Below are positions 28,805 through 37,166 of a DNA stretch of 64,000 nt, piece after piece. The translations under genes were made by a program, and so were the position numbers. Each line of letters begins with the position of its first letter. The first letter of the stretch is position 1. Below the pieces are notes generated by a model that did not search any database, had not been told where the DNA came from, and was given only the letters and a program-made list of their open reading frames with translations. Source of the stretch: Helicobacter sp. 12S02634-8 (GTDB taxonomy: Bacteria; Campylobacterota; Campylobacteria; Campylobacterales; Helicobacteraceae); contig NZ_MLAP01000001.1 in assembly GCF_002272865.1 (NCBI RefSeq), positions 62,001 through 126,000 on the forward strand, read 5' to 3'.

Positions 28805-31351
28805 TTACAAATAATTAACCAAAGACATCTGATTGATACGGCTTGTAGAAGAGAGCACGGCGTTGTAGTTTGTTGTGAGGTTGGAAAATTTGTTATAGGT
28901 TTCTGCCAAGTCTGTCCCAATCACTTCGCCCTTGATAGAATCCACTTGGACTTTTAAGACTTCATTTCTTCTGATGATATTTTCAAATGTCTTGCTATGT
29001 GCGCCATTGAGAGCGATCATTTTTTCGATATGATCACTCAAATGCTCAAAGGCACTCAAGCCATTTTGTATGCCTAATCTTCTCATATCATTGGTATAGA
29101 CATTGCCAAAATTATCAGGTCGGTAAATCCCTCGTCTGACTGAATCAATGATATCATCAATCTGTTCAAAGAAATTAATATCAGGCTGATCGATACTCAA
29201 GGCATTGTTGGCATTAAGCCGAATCCCCGAAGTGTCATTTTTGATAGCTTGGGCTGAGAAATCATCGCTAGAGTCGTTATACATCATGAATTGCATTTGG
29301 GTCAAAGAGCGCATATTATCTTGGATTTGTATTTTTCCATTTCCAGACATCTGTATCGAGAATACCCCTTTAGCGCTTGCTAGCAGCTTTTCATAAGCGT
29401 CTTTATTGGCTTGAGTGGGTGTGTTGTTTGCATTTTGGGCTTGCAAGTAGGCTTTTTGGTCTTGATTGCTATAGTTGAGCGCAATACTCATAGCGTCCAT
29501 CAATTGCTGGTAAGTGACCTCATCTGCTGGGGTGATACTGATGGCTGGGGGCTTATCGTGGGGATTATAGAGAGGGATAATATATGCAGCTTGATTGGGG
29601 GTTTTGCTAGGGAGCTTGAGGTAGCTGCCTTTGGTATCAAAAATAATCTGTGCTTCTAGCGGGAGTCCGTTGTGATCTTTGAGCTTGAGGGTGTAAGATT
29701 GCCCTTGCATGCTCCCTCCTGCGACTTCTGAGAGCTTGGTTTCAGGGGTAGCAAAGCCACTCCCATCGGCTAGGGTCTGTGAAATATTTCCAAAAAGTGA
29801 AGCACCTTTTTGGGTGAAGTATGTTTTTTCATATTCATTTTCATAGTCTGTGGGGATCGCATCGGTTTGGAGACCATTTGCATCAAAGGTCGCAAATGAG
29901 ATACTCAAGCCGTGCTCGCCATCAAAGGGAGGTGTTTTGCTATCGTGGGCTTGATTTTTCACATGATTATCAACAATGCTGATCCTACCATTAGCAAGCT
30001 CCACTTCAAGATCCCCGCCAAAATGCTCTTTGATTTGATCCATCAAATCGCCCATTGTGCTGTGCTCAATATCAATCAAGAGCGGCTCTATGGGCTCTGT
30101 GTTGATCGTGCCATCTTCGTGGTTGGGGCGTGTGCCATCGATTTGGAGCGTGGTTGCTTTGGGGTCAAAGATTTCAGAAAGCTTGGTGTTTTTGTTTGCT
30201 GGGGTGTTGTCTTGTGCGATAAAGGCTGTGGGGATTCTGACAAACCTGAAATCATAGTTATCGCTGATACCTTGGATATGAGAGAGCCCTTTGTCGGTGA
30301 GAAAGGGGCTTTTATTAAAAGATGTGATCCTAGCTCCACTCGCCCTTAAATCATCGAGATTATCTGCGTCTGTATCGCTGGAGATGAGGTGGAAATCAAT
30401 GGTTGCATTGCCGGGCTTGAGATCTCTGATTTCGATCTGCCCCCAAGTGTTTAAAGATACATCGACTACTTTATTTTGCGGCGTGTTGCCAAATTCTTTA
30501 CCAATTTGAGTGAGTAAATCAGCTACTTTGGTGGCGTTTTCTGGATTTTTGTAAGCCTTGTCAAAAGCAAATTTTGCCTTGAAATTCGAGCCATCAGGTC
30601 TGATACCTTGGAGATAAAAATATTCTTTGGGGTCATTGGTGGTATCGTTGTCATTATCTCCGATGAGATCTCTTAAGGTATCTTCAGGCTTGATATAAAC
30701 TTCTTGCGAGGGGTTGGTCTTGTTGATAGCGTCCATCACATCAGGGTGCAGTTTGCTTTGGTTGAGCATTTTGATATTTGAAGTGATGATTTTTTGCTTG
30801 TCTGAATCCCTGCCAAAAAACAATTCATGCCCTGTAATATTGTAGGGAACGAGATTGTTAGAGCTGATGAGGGCATTGAGCTTTTCATCATTGCCAAAGT
30901 AGTTGCCTTGAGTATCAAAAGGGGGTCTATCCACCTTACTCCCGCCAAAGAGAAATTCTCCACCGATAGAGGTATTAGCGATATTAATCATATGGTCTTT
31001 GAGCTTTTCTAAATCGCTTGCAATTGCTTCTCGAGAGTTGGGGGAGTGGATATCGTTGGCAGCTTGTATGAGCTTTGTTTTGAATTGTCGCATTGTTTCA
31101 GAGAGCTCGCTGAGGGATTTATCGGTGTTGAGAGTAGAAGTATGGGCGTCTTGGGCGACATCAATGCCTTGGTCGAGCGTGTTTTTTTCAAATTCTAATT
31201 TTAGGTTTTGGTTATTGATACTGCTATCTTGGTAGCCATATTGGATTTTGAGTCCTGAGGCGATTTTGGTATTCATATCATTGAGTTTGTTTTGCAAGAC
31301 ATTTTGGTAATAATTCATTTGATTGTATTTTGTCCCAAAAGTGATACGCAT
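28805..31351 (-). CDS. flgL: Flagellar hook-associated protein 3 (FlgL), long form
   Basis: FlgL joins the hook to the filament. At 848 residues it is about the long size seen in Helicobacter and much longer than enteric FlgL. The first 140 residues are a flagellin-type coiled coil (MRITFGTKYNQMNYYQNVL..KIASGLKI, then GGEFLFGGSKVDRPPFD). The last 90 residues are the matching C-terminal helix (GVIGTD-type region ending NQMSLVNYL). The middle 500 residues would form surface domains. The start follows AAGAGG. A possible sigma-54 site lies upstream at 31405-31424. Confidence 0.93.
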   Translation of the reverse strand: MRITFGTKYNQMNYYQNVLQNKLNDMNTKIASGLKIQYGYQDSSINNQNLKLEFEKNTLDQGIDVAQDAHTSTLNTDKSLSELSETMRQFKTKLIQAANDIHSPNSREAIASDLEKLKDHMINIANTSIGGEFLFGGSKVDRPPFDTQGNYFGNDEKLNALISSNNLVPYNITGHELFFGRDSDKQKIITSNIKMLNQSKLHPDVMDAINKTNPSQEVYIKPEDTLRDLIGDNDNDTTNDPKEYFYLQGIRPDGSNFKAKFAFDKAYKNPENATKVADLLTQIGKEFGNTPQNKVVDVSLNTWGQIEIRDLKPGNATIDFHLISSDTDADNLDDLRASGARITSFNKSPFLTDKGLSHIQGISDNYDFRFVRIPTAFIAQDNTPANKNTKLSEIFDPKATTLQIDGTRPNHEDGTINTEPIEPLLIDIEHSTMGDLMDQIKEHFGGDLEVELANGRISIVDNHVKNQAHDSKTPPFDGEHGLSISFATFDANGLQTDAIPTDYENEYEKTYFTQKGASLFGNISQTLADGSGFATPETKLSEVAGGSMQGQSYTLKLKDHNGLPLEAQIIFDTKGSYLKLPSKTPNQAAYIIPLYNPHDKPPAISITPADEVTYQQLMDAMSIALNYSNQDQKAYLQAQNANNTPTQANKDAYEKLLASAKGVFSIQMSGNGKIQIQDNMRSLTQMQFMMYNDSSDDFSAQAIKNDTSGIRLNANNALSIDQPDINFFEQIDDIIDSVRRGIYRPDNFGNVYTNDMRRLGIQNGLSAFEHLSDHIEKMIALNGAHSKTFENIIRRNEVLKVQVDSIKGEVIGTDLAETYNKFSNLTTNYNAVLSSTSRINQMSLVNYL

Positions 31352-31404
31352 ACAAAGACCTCTTTTATGATTGGTTTAGAACTATTTGCACCTATTTGGA
31401 GGAA

Positions 31405-31424
31405 TCAAGCAAAAATAATTCCAC
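31405..31424 (-). promoter_or_regulatory. Candidate sigma-54 (RpoN) promoter of flgL
   Basis: The reverse strand reads GTGGAATTATTTTTGCTT, with GG and GC separated by exactly ten bases and a good TTGCT at -12. The -24 side (TGGAA) departs from TGGCAC. It lies about 55 bases before the flgL start, a normal leader distance, and hook-filament junction genes are often RpoN-dependent. Confidence 0.4.
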
Positions 31425-31464
31425 TTCTTTGCCTATAAATCGGCAGTATTGGGTAAATATTCAA

Positions 31465-31887
31465 TCACGGATTGAGGGGCAATGTTTCTTCTTGGATCAA
31501 AAACGGGATTTGCTTTTTGTCCCATTGTCTGTTTTTTTCGATCAAGGGTTTGGTGGTGGATTTGGGCTTAGGGGGCTTTGGGGCAGGGCTGGAGGTTGTG
31601 TGTGAAGGAGGGGTGCTAGGCTTTGTTTGGATATTTACTTTGGGCTTTGCTTGAGGTGTGTAGAGAAAAGAGCGTGGCAAGGGGAGTTTGATGAGCTTGC
31701 CATTAGGGGTGATTTCCATAATGCCGATGGGCTTTTGGGTGCGATGGTCTATCAGCAAAACTTGGTTGGATTTCAGAGATATAGCCACTTGTATGCCATC
31801 GGTGATAAAAGTATCTGCAAAGCCCCTTGTGCCTAGAAAAACCAATGGGAGCACAAAACGCAAAAAATATAACTGCACCAATCGCAT
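31465..31887 (-). CDS. Proline-rich exported protein of unknown function
   Basis: I do not recognise this 140-residue protein. ATG 31887 has GAGG five bases upstream; GTG 31893 is the longer alternative. A hydrophobic leader (LVQLYFLRFVLPLVFLG, then TRGFAD) looks like a signal peptide. A small folded region follows (VAISLKSNQVLLIDHRTQKPIGIMEI). The C-terminal half is Pro/Lys/Thr/Ser-rich (PSTPPSHTTSSPAPKPPKPK), suggesting a flexible periplasmic reach. It lies upstream of flgL on the same strand. A flagellar or envelope role is possible but unsupported. Confidence 0.6.
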   Translation of the reverse strand: MRLVQLYFLRFVLPLVFLGTRGFADTFITDGIQVAISLKSNQVLLIDHRTQKPIGIMEITPNGKLIKLPLPRSFLYTPQAKPKVNIQTKPSTPPSHTTSSPAPKPPKPKSTTKPLIEKNRQWDKKQIPFLIQEETLPLNP

Positions 31888-31924
31888 CAGCACCTCAATT
31901 TCTAAAAGTATTTTTACATTATAG

Positions 31925-31930
31925 TATAAT
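31925..31930 (+). promoter_or_regulatory. Candidate -10 box for ridA
   Basis: TATAAT lies 34 bases upstream of the ridA start, in the divergent gap with the proline-rich gene. Confidence 0.45.
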
Positions 31931-31963
31931 ACAATGCAAAAAAATTAAAATAGGAGTTTTTAG

Positions 31964-32335
31964 ATGGAGATTATCTCAAGTCCCCACGCACCCGCGGCGA
32001 TTGGCCCTTATGCGCAGGCTATTGTCCATAATGGATTGATTTATACATCAGGGCAGATTGCCTTAAATGCACAAGGAGAGTTTATCGGAGGAGATATCAG
32101 CGCTCAAGCCCATCAAGTGCTAAAAAACCTCAAAGCAGTCCTAGAAGCAGGGGGTAGCTCTCTTGCTAAGGTGATCAAAACAACGGTATTTTTATCGGAT
32201 ATGGATCATTTTGCCCCACTCAATGCGATCTATGGAGAATATTTCAGCACACACAAGCCAGCTCGCAGCACCGTTGCTGTGAAGACATTGCCTAAAAATG
32301 CTTTGGTAGAAATCGAGTGTATCGCTCAAGTTTAA
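31964..32335 (+). CDS. ridA: RidA family enamine/imine deaminase
   Basis: RidA proteins hydrolyse reactive enamine/imine intermediates released by PLP enzymes. The 123-residue chain is the normal size. It has the family patterns HAPAAIGPYAQAI, YTSGQIALN, QVLKNLKAVLEAGG and the C-terminal PARSTVAVKTLPKNALVEIE, whose arginine binds the substrate carboxylate. It is a single gene with its own promoter. Confidence 0.95.
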   Translation: MEIISSPHAPAAIGPYAQAIVHNGLIYTSGQIALNAQGEFIGGDISAQAHQVLKNLKAVLEAGGSSLAKVIKTTVFLSDMDHFAPLNAIYGEYFSTHKPARSTVAVKTLPKNALVEIECIAQV

Positions 32336-32358
32336 AGTCATTTAAAGTAAATATTAGG

Positions 32359-32374
32359 TTTTTTTTTATAAAAT
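32359..32374 (+). promoter_or_regulatory. T9 tract and -10-like box ahead of rplU
   Basis: Nine consecutive T run into TATAAAAT about 70 bases before rplU. The T-run could be the end of ridA transcription and the TATAAA the promoter of rplU-rpmA. T-tract length may also tune promoter spacing. Confidence 0.35.
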
Positions 32375-32440
32375 TTGTAGTTTTGTTCGCATCATTTAAG
32401 ATAAGCGTTTGAAACAATAAACTTCGCAAGGACAGATACA

Positions 32441-32752
32441 ATGTATGCAGTTTTCAAGAATGGAGGCAAACAATACAAGGTCCAAGAGGGCGATATCGTC
32501 TTACTTGATAAAATGAGCCTTGAGCCAAAGTCAAAGTTAGAATTGAACGAAGTTTTAGCCATTGCTGATGGTGATAATCTTAAGCTGGGAGCCCCTTTTG
32601 TGGAGGGTGCAAAAATCCAAGCAGAAGTCATCAATGAGGGCAGGGCAAAAAAAGTCGTTACATTTAAAAAGAGAAGAAGGAAAGACAGCAAAACCAAAAG
32701 AGGTTTTAGACGCGATTTCACTCGAGTAAGAATCTTAAAGATAGCAGGATAA
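32441..32752 (+). CDS. rplU: 50S ribosomal protein L21
   Basis: The 103-residue protein has the L21 pattern: [20 protein letters not shown] at the start and [22 protein letters not shown] near the end, rich in basic residues that bind 23S rRNA. Start ATG 32441 has AAGGA upstream. rpmA follows ten bases later, the usual pairing. Confidence 0.98.
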   Translation: MYAVFKNGGKQYKVQEGDIVLLDKMSLEPKSKLELNEVLAIADGDNLKLGAPFVEGAKIQAEVINEGRAKKVVTFKKRRRKDSKTKRGFRRDFTRVRILKIAG

Positions 32753-32762
32753 GGAGTATCAG

Positions 32763-33017
32763 ATGGCACACAAGAAAGGTCAAGGTAGCACCCAAAATAA
32801 TAGGGACTCTGCAGGTAGGAGGCTAGGGATCAAAAAGTTTGGTTCTCAGTTTGTTCGCGCAGGGAATATCATCGTCCGACAAAGGGGCACAAAAATCCAC
32901 CCCGGAGCTAATGTCGGTATCGGCAAGGATCATACGATTTTTGCTCTGATTGATGGTGTTGTCAAATTCCAGCAAAAAGACAAGAATCGCAAAAAGGTTT
33001 CAGTCATTTCTGCTTAA
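32763..33017 (+). CDS. rpmA: 50S ribosomal protein L27
   Basis: The 84-residue protein begins [20 protein letters not shown] and contains [21 protein letters not shown], both diagnostic of L27, whose N-terminus reaches toward the peptidyl-transferase centre. There is no cleavable leader of the Firmicutes type. It forms an operon with rplU. In H. pylori, obgE lies near, and here it is about 1.4 kb downstream. Confidence 0.98.
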   Translation: MAHKKGQGSTQNNRDSAGRRLGIKKFGSQFVRAGNIIVRQRGTKIHPGANVGIGKDHTIFALIDGVVKFQQKDKNRKKVSVISA

Positions 33018-33042
33018 GCAGAGGTCAATCGATTGAGAGATG

Positions 33043-33071
33043 AGTCTAAGGCTCAAAATAGCCTTTGGACT
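33043..33071 (+). terminator. Hairpin after rpmA
   Basis: AGTCTAAGGCT pairs with AGCCTTTGGACT across a six-base loop. It lies 26 bases beyond the rpmA stop. There is no clean T-run, so it may be a weak terminator. Confidence 0.5.
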
Positions 33072-33526
33072 CTCTTGAATTGATAGCTAATATTTTTGGC
33101 ACTTTTGTTATATTTTTCTCATATTTCTATCTTTGTACTTTTATTTTTGCACTTTTATCTTTGTATGATGCCCCTTATACCCCTTGTAACAAATAACACT
33201 TCTAAGTTTTTATCATATTTTTAAACAATGCTTTTGTTTCTTGTTTTGATGACCTTATATCAAGATAGAACAAGATAGCACAAGATAGCATTGAATACAC
33301 CATAAACACACTACTGCATTTGTTATTTTGTCTTTTTATGTCAGTTTTGTATCAATTTATATTTGTTGTCTGATTTTTTAATCATTGTTTGTAAGACCTA
33401 TCCTAAGCCTCCATAACTTTGCTTGATGGTTGATAGAAAGTCACAATACTATAGCAAATTTTAAGATTTTACAAGATAAGATTAACCTTTTTTCTAACTG
33501 ATAAAAAACAAGTATTGAGGGAGTTT
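33072..33526. other. AT-rich spacer without a gene
   Basis: No supportable gene is visible. It holds near-repeats of TTTGTACTTTTAT and TTTGCACTTTTAT around 33130-33165. A three-fold ten-base tandem repeat, CAAGATAGMA, lies at 33261-33290. Composition is more AT-rich than its neighbours, and it precedes the broken DUF535 gene, so it may be a relic or an insertion scar. Confidence 0.6.
33261..33290. repeat. Three tandem ten-base units CAAGATAGMA
   Basis: The units are CAAGATAGAA, CAAGATAGCA and CAAGATAGCA, directly adjacent, in non-coding DNA about 240 bases upstream of the DUF535 gene. Confidence 0.85.
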
Positions 33527-33822
33527 ATGGGATATAAGTTTTTAAAAGCAAGTTTATTGAAAGATCCGGATTTTAAGATTACTTTGCGTCGGTATGTGCG
33601 TTTTATTTAAGAAAAATAATCTTTTATCCATACATCAAACAATTTGAGGTATTCATCAATACATATCTCTTTTTGATGGATTTTTTTGAGTATTCTCCGA
33701 TTTGCGCTTATGTCCTTATCAGGTATTTTTGTAATAAAAAGTTTAGCCCCAAAGAACGTTTTGCATATATTGTTTCTGATTTGCGTTTTATCACCCAGCT
33801 TTGGCAATCACTCAAGATAGCG

Positions 33823-33831
33823 CCCCCCCCC
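33823..33831 (+). repeat. C9 tract inside the DUF535 gene
   Basis: Nine C followed by T6 lie inside the coding part (protein APPPFF). Slippage by one base would truncate the protein. Confidence 0.9.
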
Positions 33832-34023
33832 TTTTTTGGGAAAAAAGTATCCATTTATTTGCTCTTGATTCCAAAGAGCCCTATGGACTATTTTGGAAAA
33901 AACACCAACGCCAATGAAGAGGGGTTTTGGGCATTAGCACTCAGGAATCCCTCGGGAGAATCCATCTATCAAGCGACTTTTTGTTTCATGCCTGAAAAGA
34001 ACCTGCTGATTGCCTCGATACAA

Positions 34024-34034
34024 GGGGGGGGGGG
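34024..34034 (+). repeat. G11 tract inside the DUF535 gene
   Basis: Eleven G encode the GGGG after LIASIQ. This is in the length range of phase-variable tracts in Helicobacter and Campylobacter. Confidence 0.92.
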
Positions 34035-34436
34035 TAGGGCTAGTGCTCATAGGGAAGATGAAATCAGACTTTTGACAAAAAAATGCTTTGGTCTAAGACC
34101 TAGCGCACTGCTGATTGAAGCACTCAAAATCCTTACAAAAGTTTTGAAATGCAATCAAACTTTAGGTATCTCCTCAAAGTTGCAAATCCGCTCCAATAGG
34201 GGCTTACACAAAGGCTATTATGCTGATTATGACAAGACTTGGCAAGAAGCATATGGAGAGCTTGTTTGTATCGGCAGGCATTGTTATTATCAGCTGCACC
34301 ACAAGCACAAGTAACTTGAAGATATTCCTAGCAGCAAACGCTCGATGTATAAAAAACGATTTTTAATGCTAGAAGAATTAAAGGAAGAAATGGTTAAAAT
34401 ATTTTGCATGAAATAATCTGAAAATTTGGGAATCAT

Positions 34437-35555
34437 ATGTTTATTGACAATGTAGATATTTTTATCAGTTCGGGCAAAGGGGGTGCGGGGGCTGTGAGCT
34501 TTCGGCGCGAGAAATTTGTCCTCAATGGGGGGCCTGATGGGGGTGATGGGGGTGATGGGGGTGATGTGTATTTTGAAGTGGATAAAAACACAGACACACT
34601 CTCTAAATTTCGTGGGACTAAGCACTATAGGGCTAAAAATGGTCAGCCTGGTGGGGGCAGGAAATGCAGTGGCAAAAAGGGCGAAGATGTTATCATCAAA
34701 ATCCCTCCAGGCACGCAAGTTTTTGACTTTGATACCCACAAATTGCTGTATGATTTTACAAGTGATGGTATCAAGCTCAAGGTTCTCAAAGGTGGGAAGG
34801 GTGGTTGGGGCAATATGCGCTTTAAAAATTCCATCAACCAACGCCCCACATACGCTCAAAGTGGTCTTGCTGGAGAAGAAAGGCATATCAGGCTAGAGCT
34901 CAAGCTGATTGCAGATGTTGGGCTAGTGGGGTTCCCTAATGTGGGGAAATCTACCTTAATATCTGTGATTTCAAATGCTAAGCCCGAGATTGCTGATTAT
35001 GCATTTACGACATTAGTGCCTAATCTTGGTGTGGTTTCTCCTGATACATTTTCTTCATATGTGGTTGCTGATATACCAGGTATCATCGATGGGGCGTCTG
35101 CAGGCAAGGGGCTAGGGATAGAGTTTTTGCGCCATATTGAACGGACTAAATTTTTGCTTTTTGTGCTCGATGGCACAGGGGATAAAGACCCTATCAAGCA
35201 ATACCAAAAACTCAGAATAGAACTTAAGAACTTTTCTGAAGAGCTGTATTTAAGACCTTTTGGTGTTGTTTTAAACAAAACAGACAGCTTGGATTTTTCT
35301 CAAAAAAATATAGATGATTTTTATGCTTTTTTGGGCTTAGAGGCTATGGATATTGGGTCATTTGGTCTGTCTGAGGATTGGAAATATTATATCGATCAAA
35401 CCCCCATACAAGAGGGGGGCAGAGATATGCAAAAACCTTTGTTTGTAATCCCTATTTCTTCGCTCACTCAAGTCAATACGCGGGCTTTGAGCTTTGTGCT
35501 TTTAGATGTTTTAGAGTATCTGAATACGCATACAAAAGAGGGGCTTGAGTCTTGA
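34437..35555 (+). CDS. obgE: GTPase Obg/CgtA
   Basis: ObgE is an essential GTPase in large-subunit ribosome assembly and stress response. The 372-residue chain has a Gly-rich Obg domain at about 1-155 ([18 protein letters not shown], then [13 protein letters not shown]). The G domain has GFPNVGKST (G1), DIPGIIDGA (G3) and NKTD (G4), with a short C-terminal tail. The Gly-rich loop is encoded by three copies of GATGGGGGT at 34536-34562. Confidence 0.97.
   Translation: MFIDNVDIFISSGKGGAGAVSFRREKFVLNGGPDGGDGGDGGDVYFEVDKNTDTLSKFRGTKHYRAKNGQPGGGRKCSGKKGEDVIIKIPPGTQVFDFDTHKLLYDFTSDGIKLKVLKGGKGGWGNMRFKNSINQRPTYAQSGLAGEERHIRLELKLIADVGLVGFPNVGKSTLISVISNAKPEIADYAFTTLVPNLGVVSPDTFSSYVVADIPGIIDGASAGKGLGIEFLRHIERTKFLLFVLDGTGDKDPIKQYQKLRIELKNFSEELYLRPFGVVLNKTDSLDFSQKNIDDFYAFLGLEAMDIGSFGLSEDWKYYIDQTPIQEGGRDMQKPLFVIPISSLTQVNTRALSFVLLDVLEYLNTHTKEGLES
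34536..34562 (+). repeat. Three tandem GATGGGGGT units in obgE
   Basis: The nine-base units encode the DGG repeats of the Obg loop. Unit change keeps the frame. The G5 runs could also pair with the C-rich loop of the candidate small RNA. Confidence 0.8.
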
Positions 35556-35586
35556 TGGGGAGGTTGGAGCAAGGGAAGGGACTAAA

Positions 35587-36525
35587 ATGAATAAACAAGC
35601 ACCAAGGGCAAAGATGAGAGTTTTGTTTATGGGGACTCCTTATTTTGCGCGTTTGGTTTTAGATCAGATTTTAAATGATGTGCGTTTTGAAGTGGTGGGA
35701 TTGTTTGCGCAGCCTGATAAACCCTTTGGGAGGACAAAGGAGCTCAAATGCCCCCAGACAAAAGAATTGCTTTTACAAAGAGGGCTTACTATCCCTATTT
35801 TCCAGCCCGAAAGCTTAGACACACAAAGTATCGCAAATATCCAGACACTCGCACCTGATGTGATTGTCGTCGTTGCTTATGGGAAGATCTTGCCCCCTCA
35901 AATCCTCTCTCTTGCCTTATGTCTTAATCTGCACGCTTCGATACTTCCAAAATACAGAGGTGCTTCGCCCATACACGAGATGATTATCAACCACGAAGAG
36001 CTTTATGGGGTGAGTGTGATGGCAATGCAAGAGGGGCTAGATAGTGGAGATATTTTAGGTGTGGGGGCTTTGGAGCGTGTAGATTCTATGGATATGGAGG
36101 CTTTGATAGTCCTTTTAGCACAGCTAGGTGGGGATTTGCTCCTTGAAGTCTTGATACGCCAAGAGCATATTGAGCCCCTAAAGCAGATCCACGCAGATGC
36201 GAGCTATTGCAAAAAGATTCAAAAAACTGATGGAGTCGTGCACTTTATAAATGCTAAGAATATTTATCTGAAGTCTTTGGCGTATTCGCTTTGGCCCCAT
36301 ATCTTTTTAGCAAGTGGTCTGAAACTCTTTGGTGTGGAGATTGTTGCTTTGAGTGGGACATATCAAGAGGGAGAGATTTTGGCGATTGAGGGCAGTGCTG
36401 TTGTGGTTGGCTGCGAGCGTGGGGCGCTCAAGATAGCTTCCCTCCAAGCCCCAAGCAAACAAAAAATTGACGCAAGAACTTATCTTTTAGGGCAAAGACT
36501 CAAAATAGGAGATATATTATCTTGA
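35587..36525 (+). CDS. fmt: Methionyl-tRNA formyltransferase
   Basis: Fmt formylates initiator Met-tRNA using 10-formyl-THF. ATG 35587 follows GGGAAGGG; ATG 35614, nearer the family's usual start (MRVLFMGTPYFA), is also possible, and the open frame reaches 35545. Key blocks are LNLHASILPKYRGASPI, carrying the catalytic region, and the ISYARK-type C-terminal RNA-binding part beginning around AYSLWPH. It ends overlapping birA by one base. Order fmt-birA-parA-parB matches H. pylori. Confidence 0.95.
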   Translation: MNKQAPRAKMRVLFMGTPYFARLVLDQILNDVRFEVVGLFAQPDKPFGRTKELKCPQTKELLLQRGLTIPIFQPESLDTQSIANIQTLAPDVIVVVAYGKILPPQILSLALCLNLHASILPKYRGASPIHEMIINHEELYGVSVMAMQEGLDSGDILGVGALERVDSMDMEALIVLLAQLGGDLLLEVLIRQEHIEPLKQIHADASYCKKIQKTDGVVHFINAKNIYLKSLAYSLWPHIFLASGLKLFGVEIVALSGTYQEGEILAIEGSAVVVGCERGALKIASLQAPSKQKIDARTYLLGQRLKIGDILS

Positions 36526-37154
36526 TGGAAATTTTATATTTTGATATATTACCCTCAACACAAACCTATCTTTCAGAGCAGCTAAAAGCAGCTAAGCTTA
36601 TCTCTCCGATTTGTGTTGTAGCAGACAAACAAACAGCTGGAATTGGCAGTCGGGGCAATGTCTGGGAACAGGCTAGAGAGGCACTGAGTTTTTCGTTTGC
36701 CATCAAACTATCTGAACTGCCACAAGATTTGCCTTTGCAGAGTGCTTCGATATTTTTTGGATTTATATTCAAAGAAGTGCTCGTGTCTTTGGGCTTTGAT
36801 GTATGGCTCAAATGGCCCAATGACTTGTATATAGGCAAACAGAAAGCTGGGGGCGTGATGAGTAGTGTTTGTAGGGAGGATATAGTTTGTGGGATTGGAT
36901 TGAATATTTATGGCGGGAGATTCGCATATTTGGGTGCTGCAATCTCTCGAGAAGAAGTTTTAGAAAAGTTTTTTGCAAAAATCAAAAATACTTCCAGATG
37001 GAAGCATATTTTTAGTAAGTATGAGTTAGAATTTTATAAAAATTTTGGTTTTTCGTTCCATCATCAAGATGGTGTGTTAGACCTAGAGGGGGCAATTTTA
37101 TTGCCTGATGGGGGGATTTATTTAAATGGTGAAAAAATTTATAATATCAGATAA
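36525..37154 (+). CDS. birA: Biotin-[acetyl-CoA-carboxylase] ligase
   Basis: BirA attaches biotin to the carrier protein of acetyl-CoA carboxylase. ATG 36525 shares a base with the fmt TGA; 209 residues. The short form lacks an N-terminal DNA-binding domain, so it is not a repressor. Motifs are GIGSRGNVWE (here GS in place of the usual GR in the biotinyl-AMP loop) and KWPNDLYIGKQKAGG, with the catalytic lysine. Confidence 0.92.
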   Translation: MEILYFDILPSTQTYLSEQLKAAKLISPICVVADKQTAGIGSRGNVWEQAREALSFSFAIKLSELPQDLPLQSASIFFGFIFKEVLVSLGFDVWLKWPNDLYIGKQKAGGVMSSVCREDIVCGIGLNIYGGRFAYLGAAISREEVLEKFFAKIKNTSRWKHIFSKYELEFYKNFGFSFHHQDGVLDLEGAILLPDGGIYLNGEKIYNIR

Positions 37155-37166
37155 TGAGAGTAAAAA

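Larger units (their letters stand above)
33527..34314 (+). pseudogene. DUF535/VirK family gene with homopolymer tracts, frameshifted or phase-variable
   Basis: The 5' part begins at ATG 33527 with GAGGGAG upstream and reads MGYKFLKASLLKDPDF..RRYVRFI before a stop at about 33608. The family's continuation (YLRKIIFYPYIKQFEVFIN) lies in another frame, restored if the TTTT at 33601-33604 were TTTTT. The rest is open to 34314. It carries GFWALALRNPSGESIYQATF, LLIASIQ, LRPSALLIEALKIL and KGYYADYDKTWQE, typical of DUF535. C9 at 33823-33831 and G11 at 34024-34034 lie inside and are in register. A TTG/ATG near 33673 could start a shortened product. VirK-type proteins relate to resistance to cationic peptides. 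Confidence 0.75.

Noticed and set aside
29912-30349. Forward frame of 145 codons inside flgL
   Set aside because: Opposite a continuous FlgL frame; no independent support.
34290-34886. Reverse-strand frame of 198 codons across the start of obgE
   Set aside because: Shadow of the Gly-rich Obg domain; no start context and no family.
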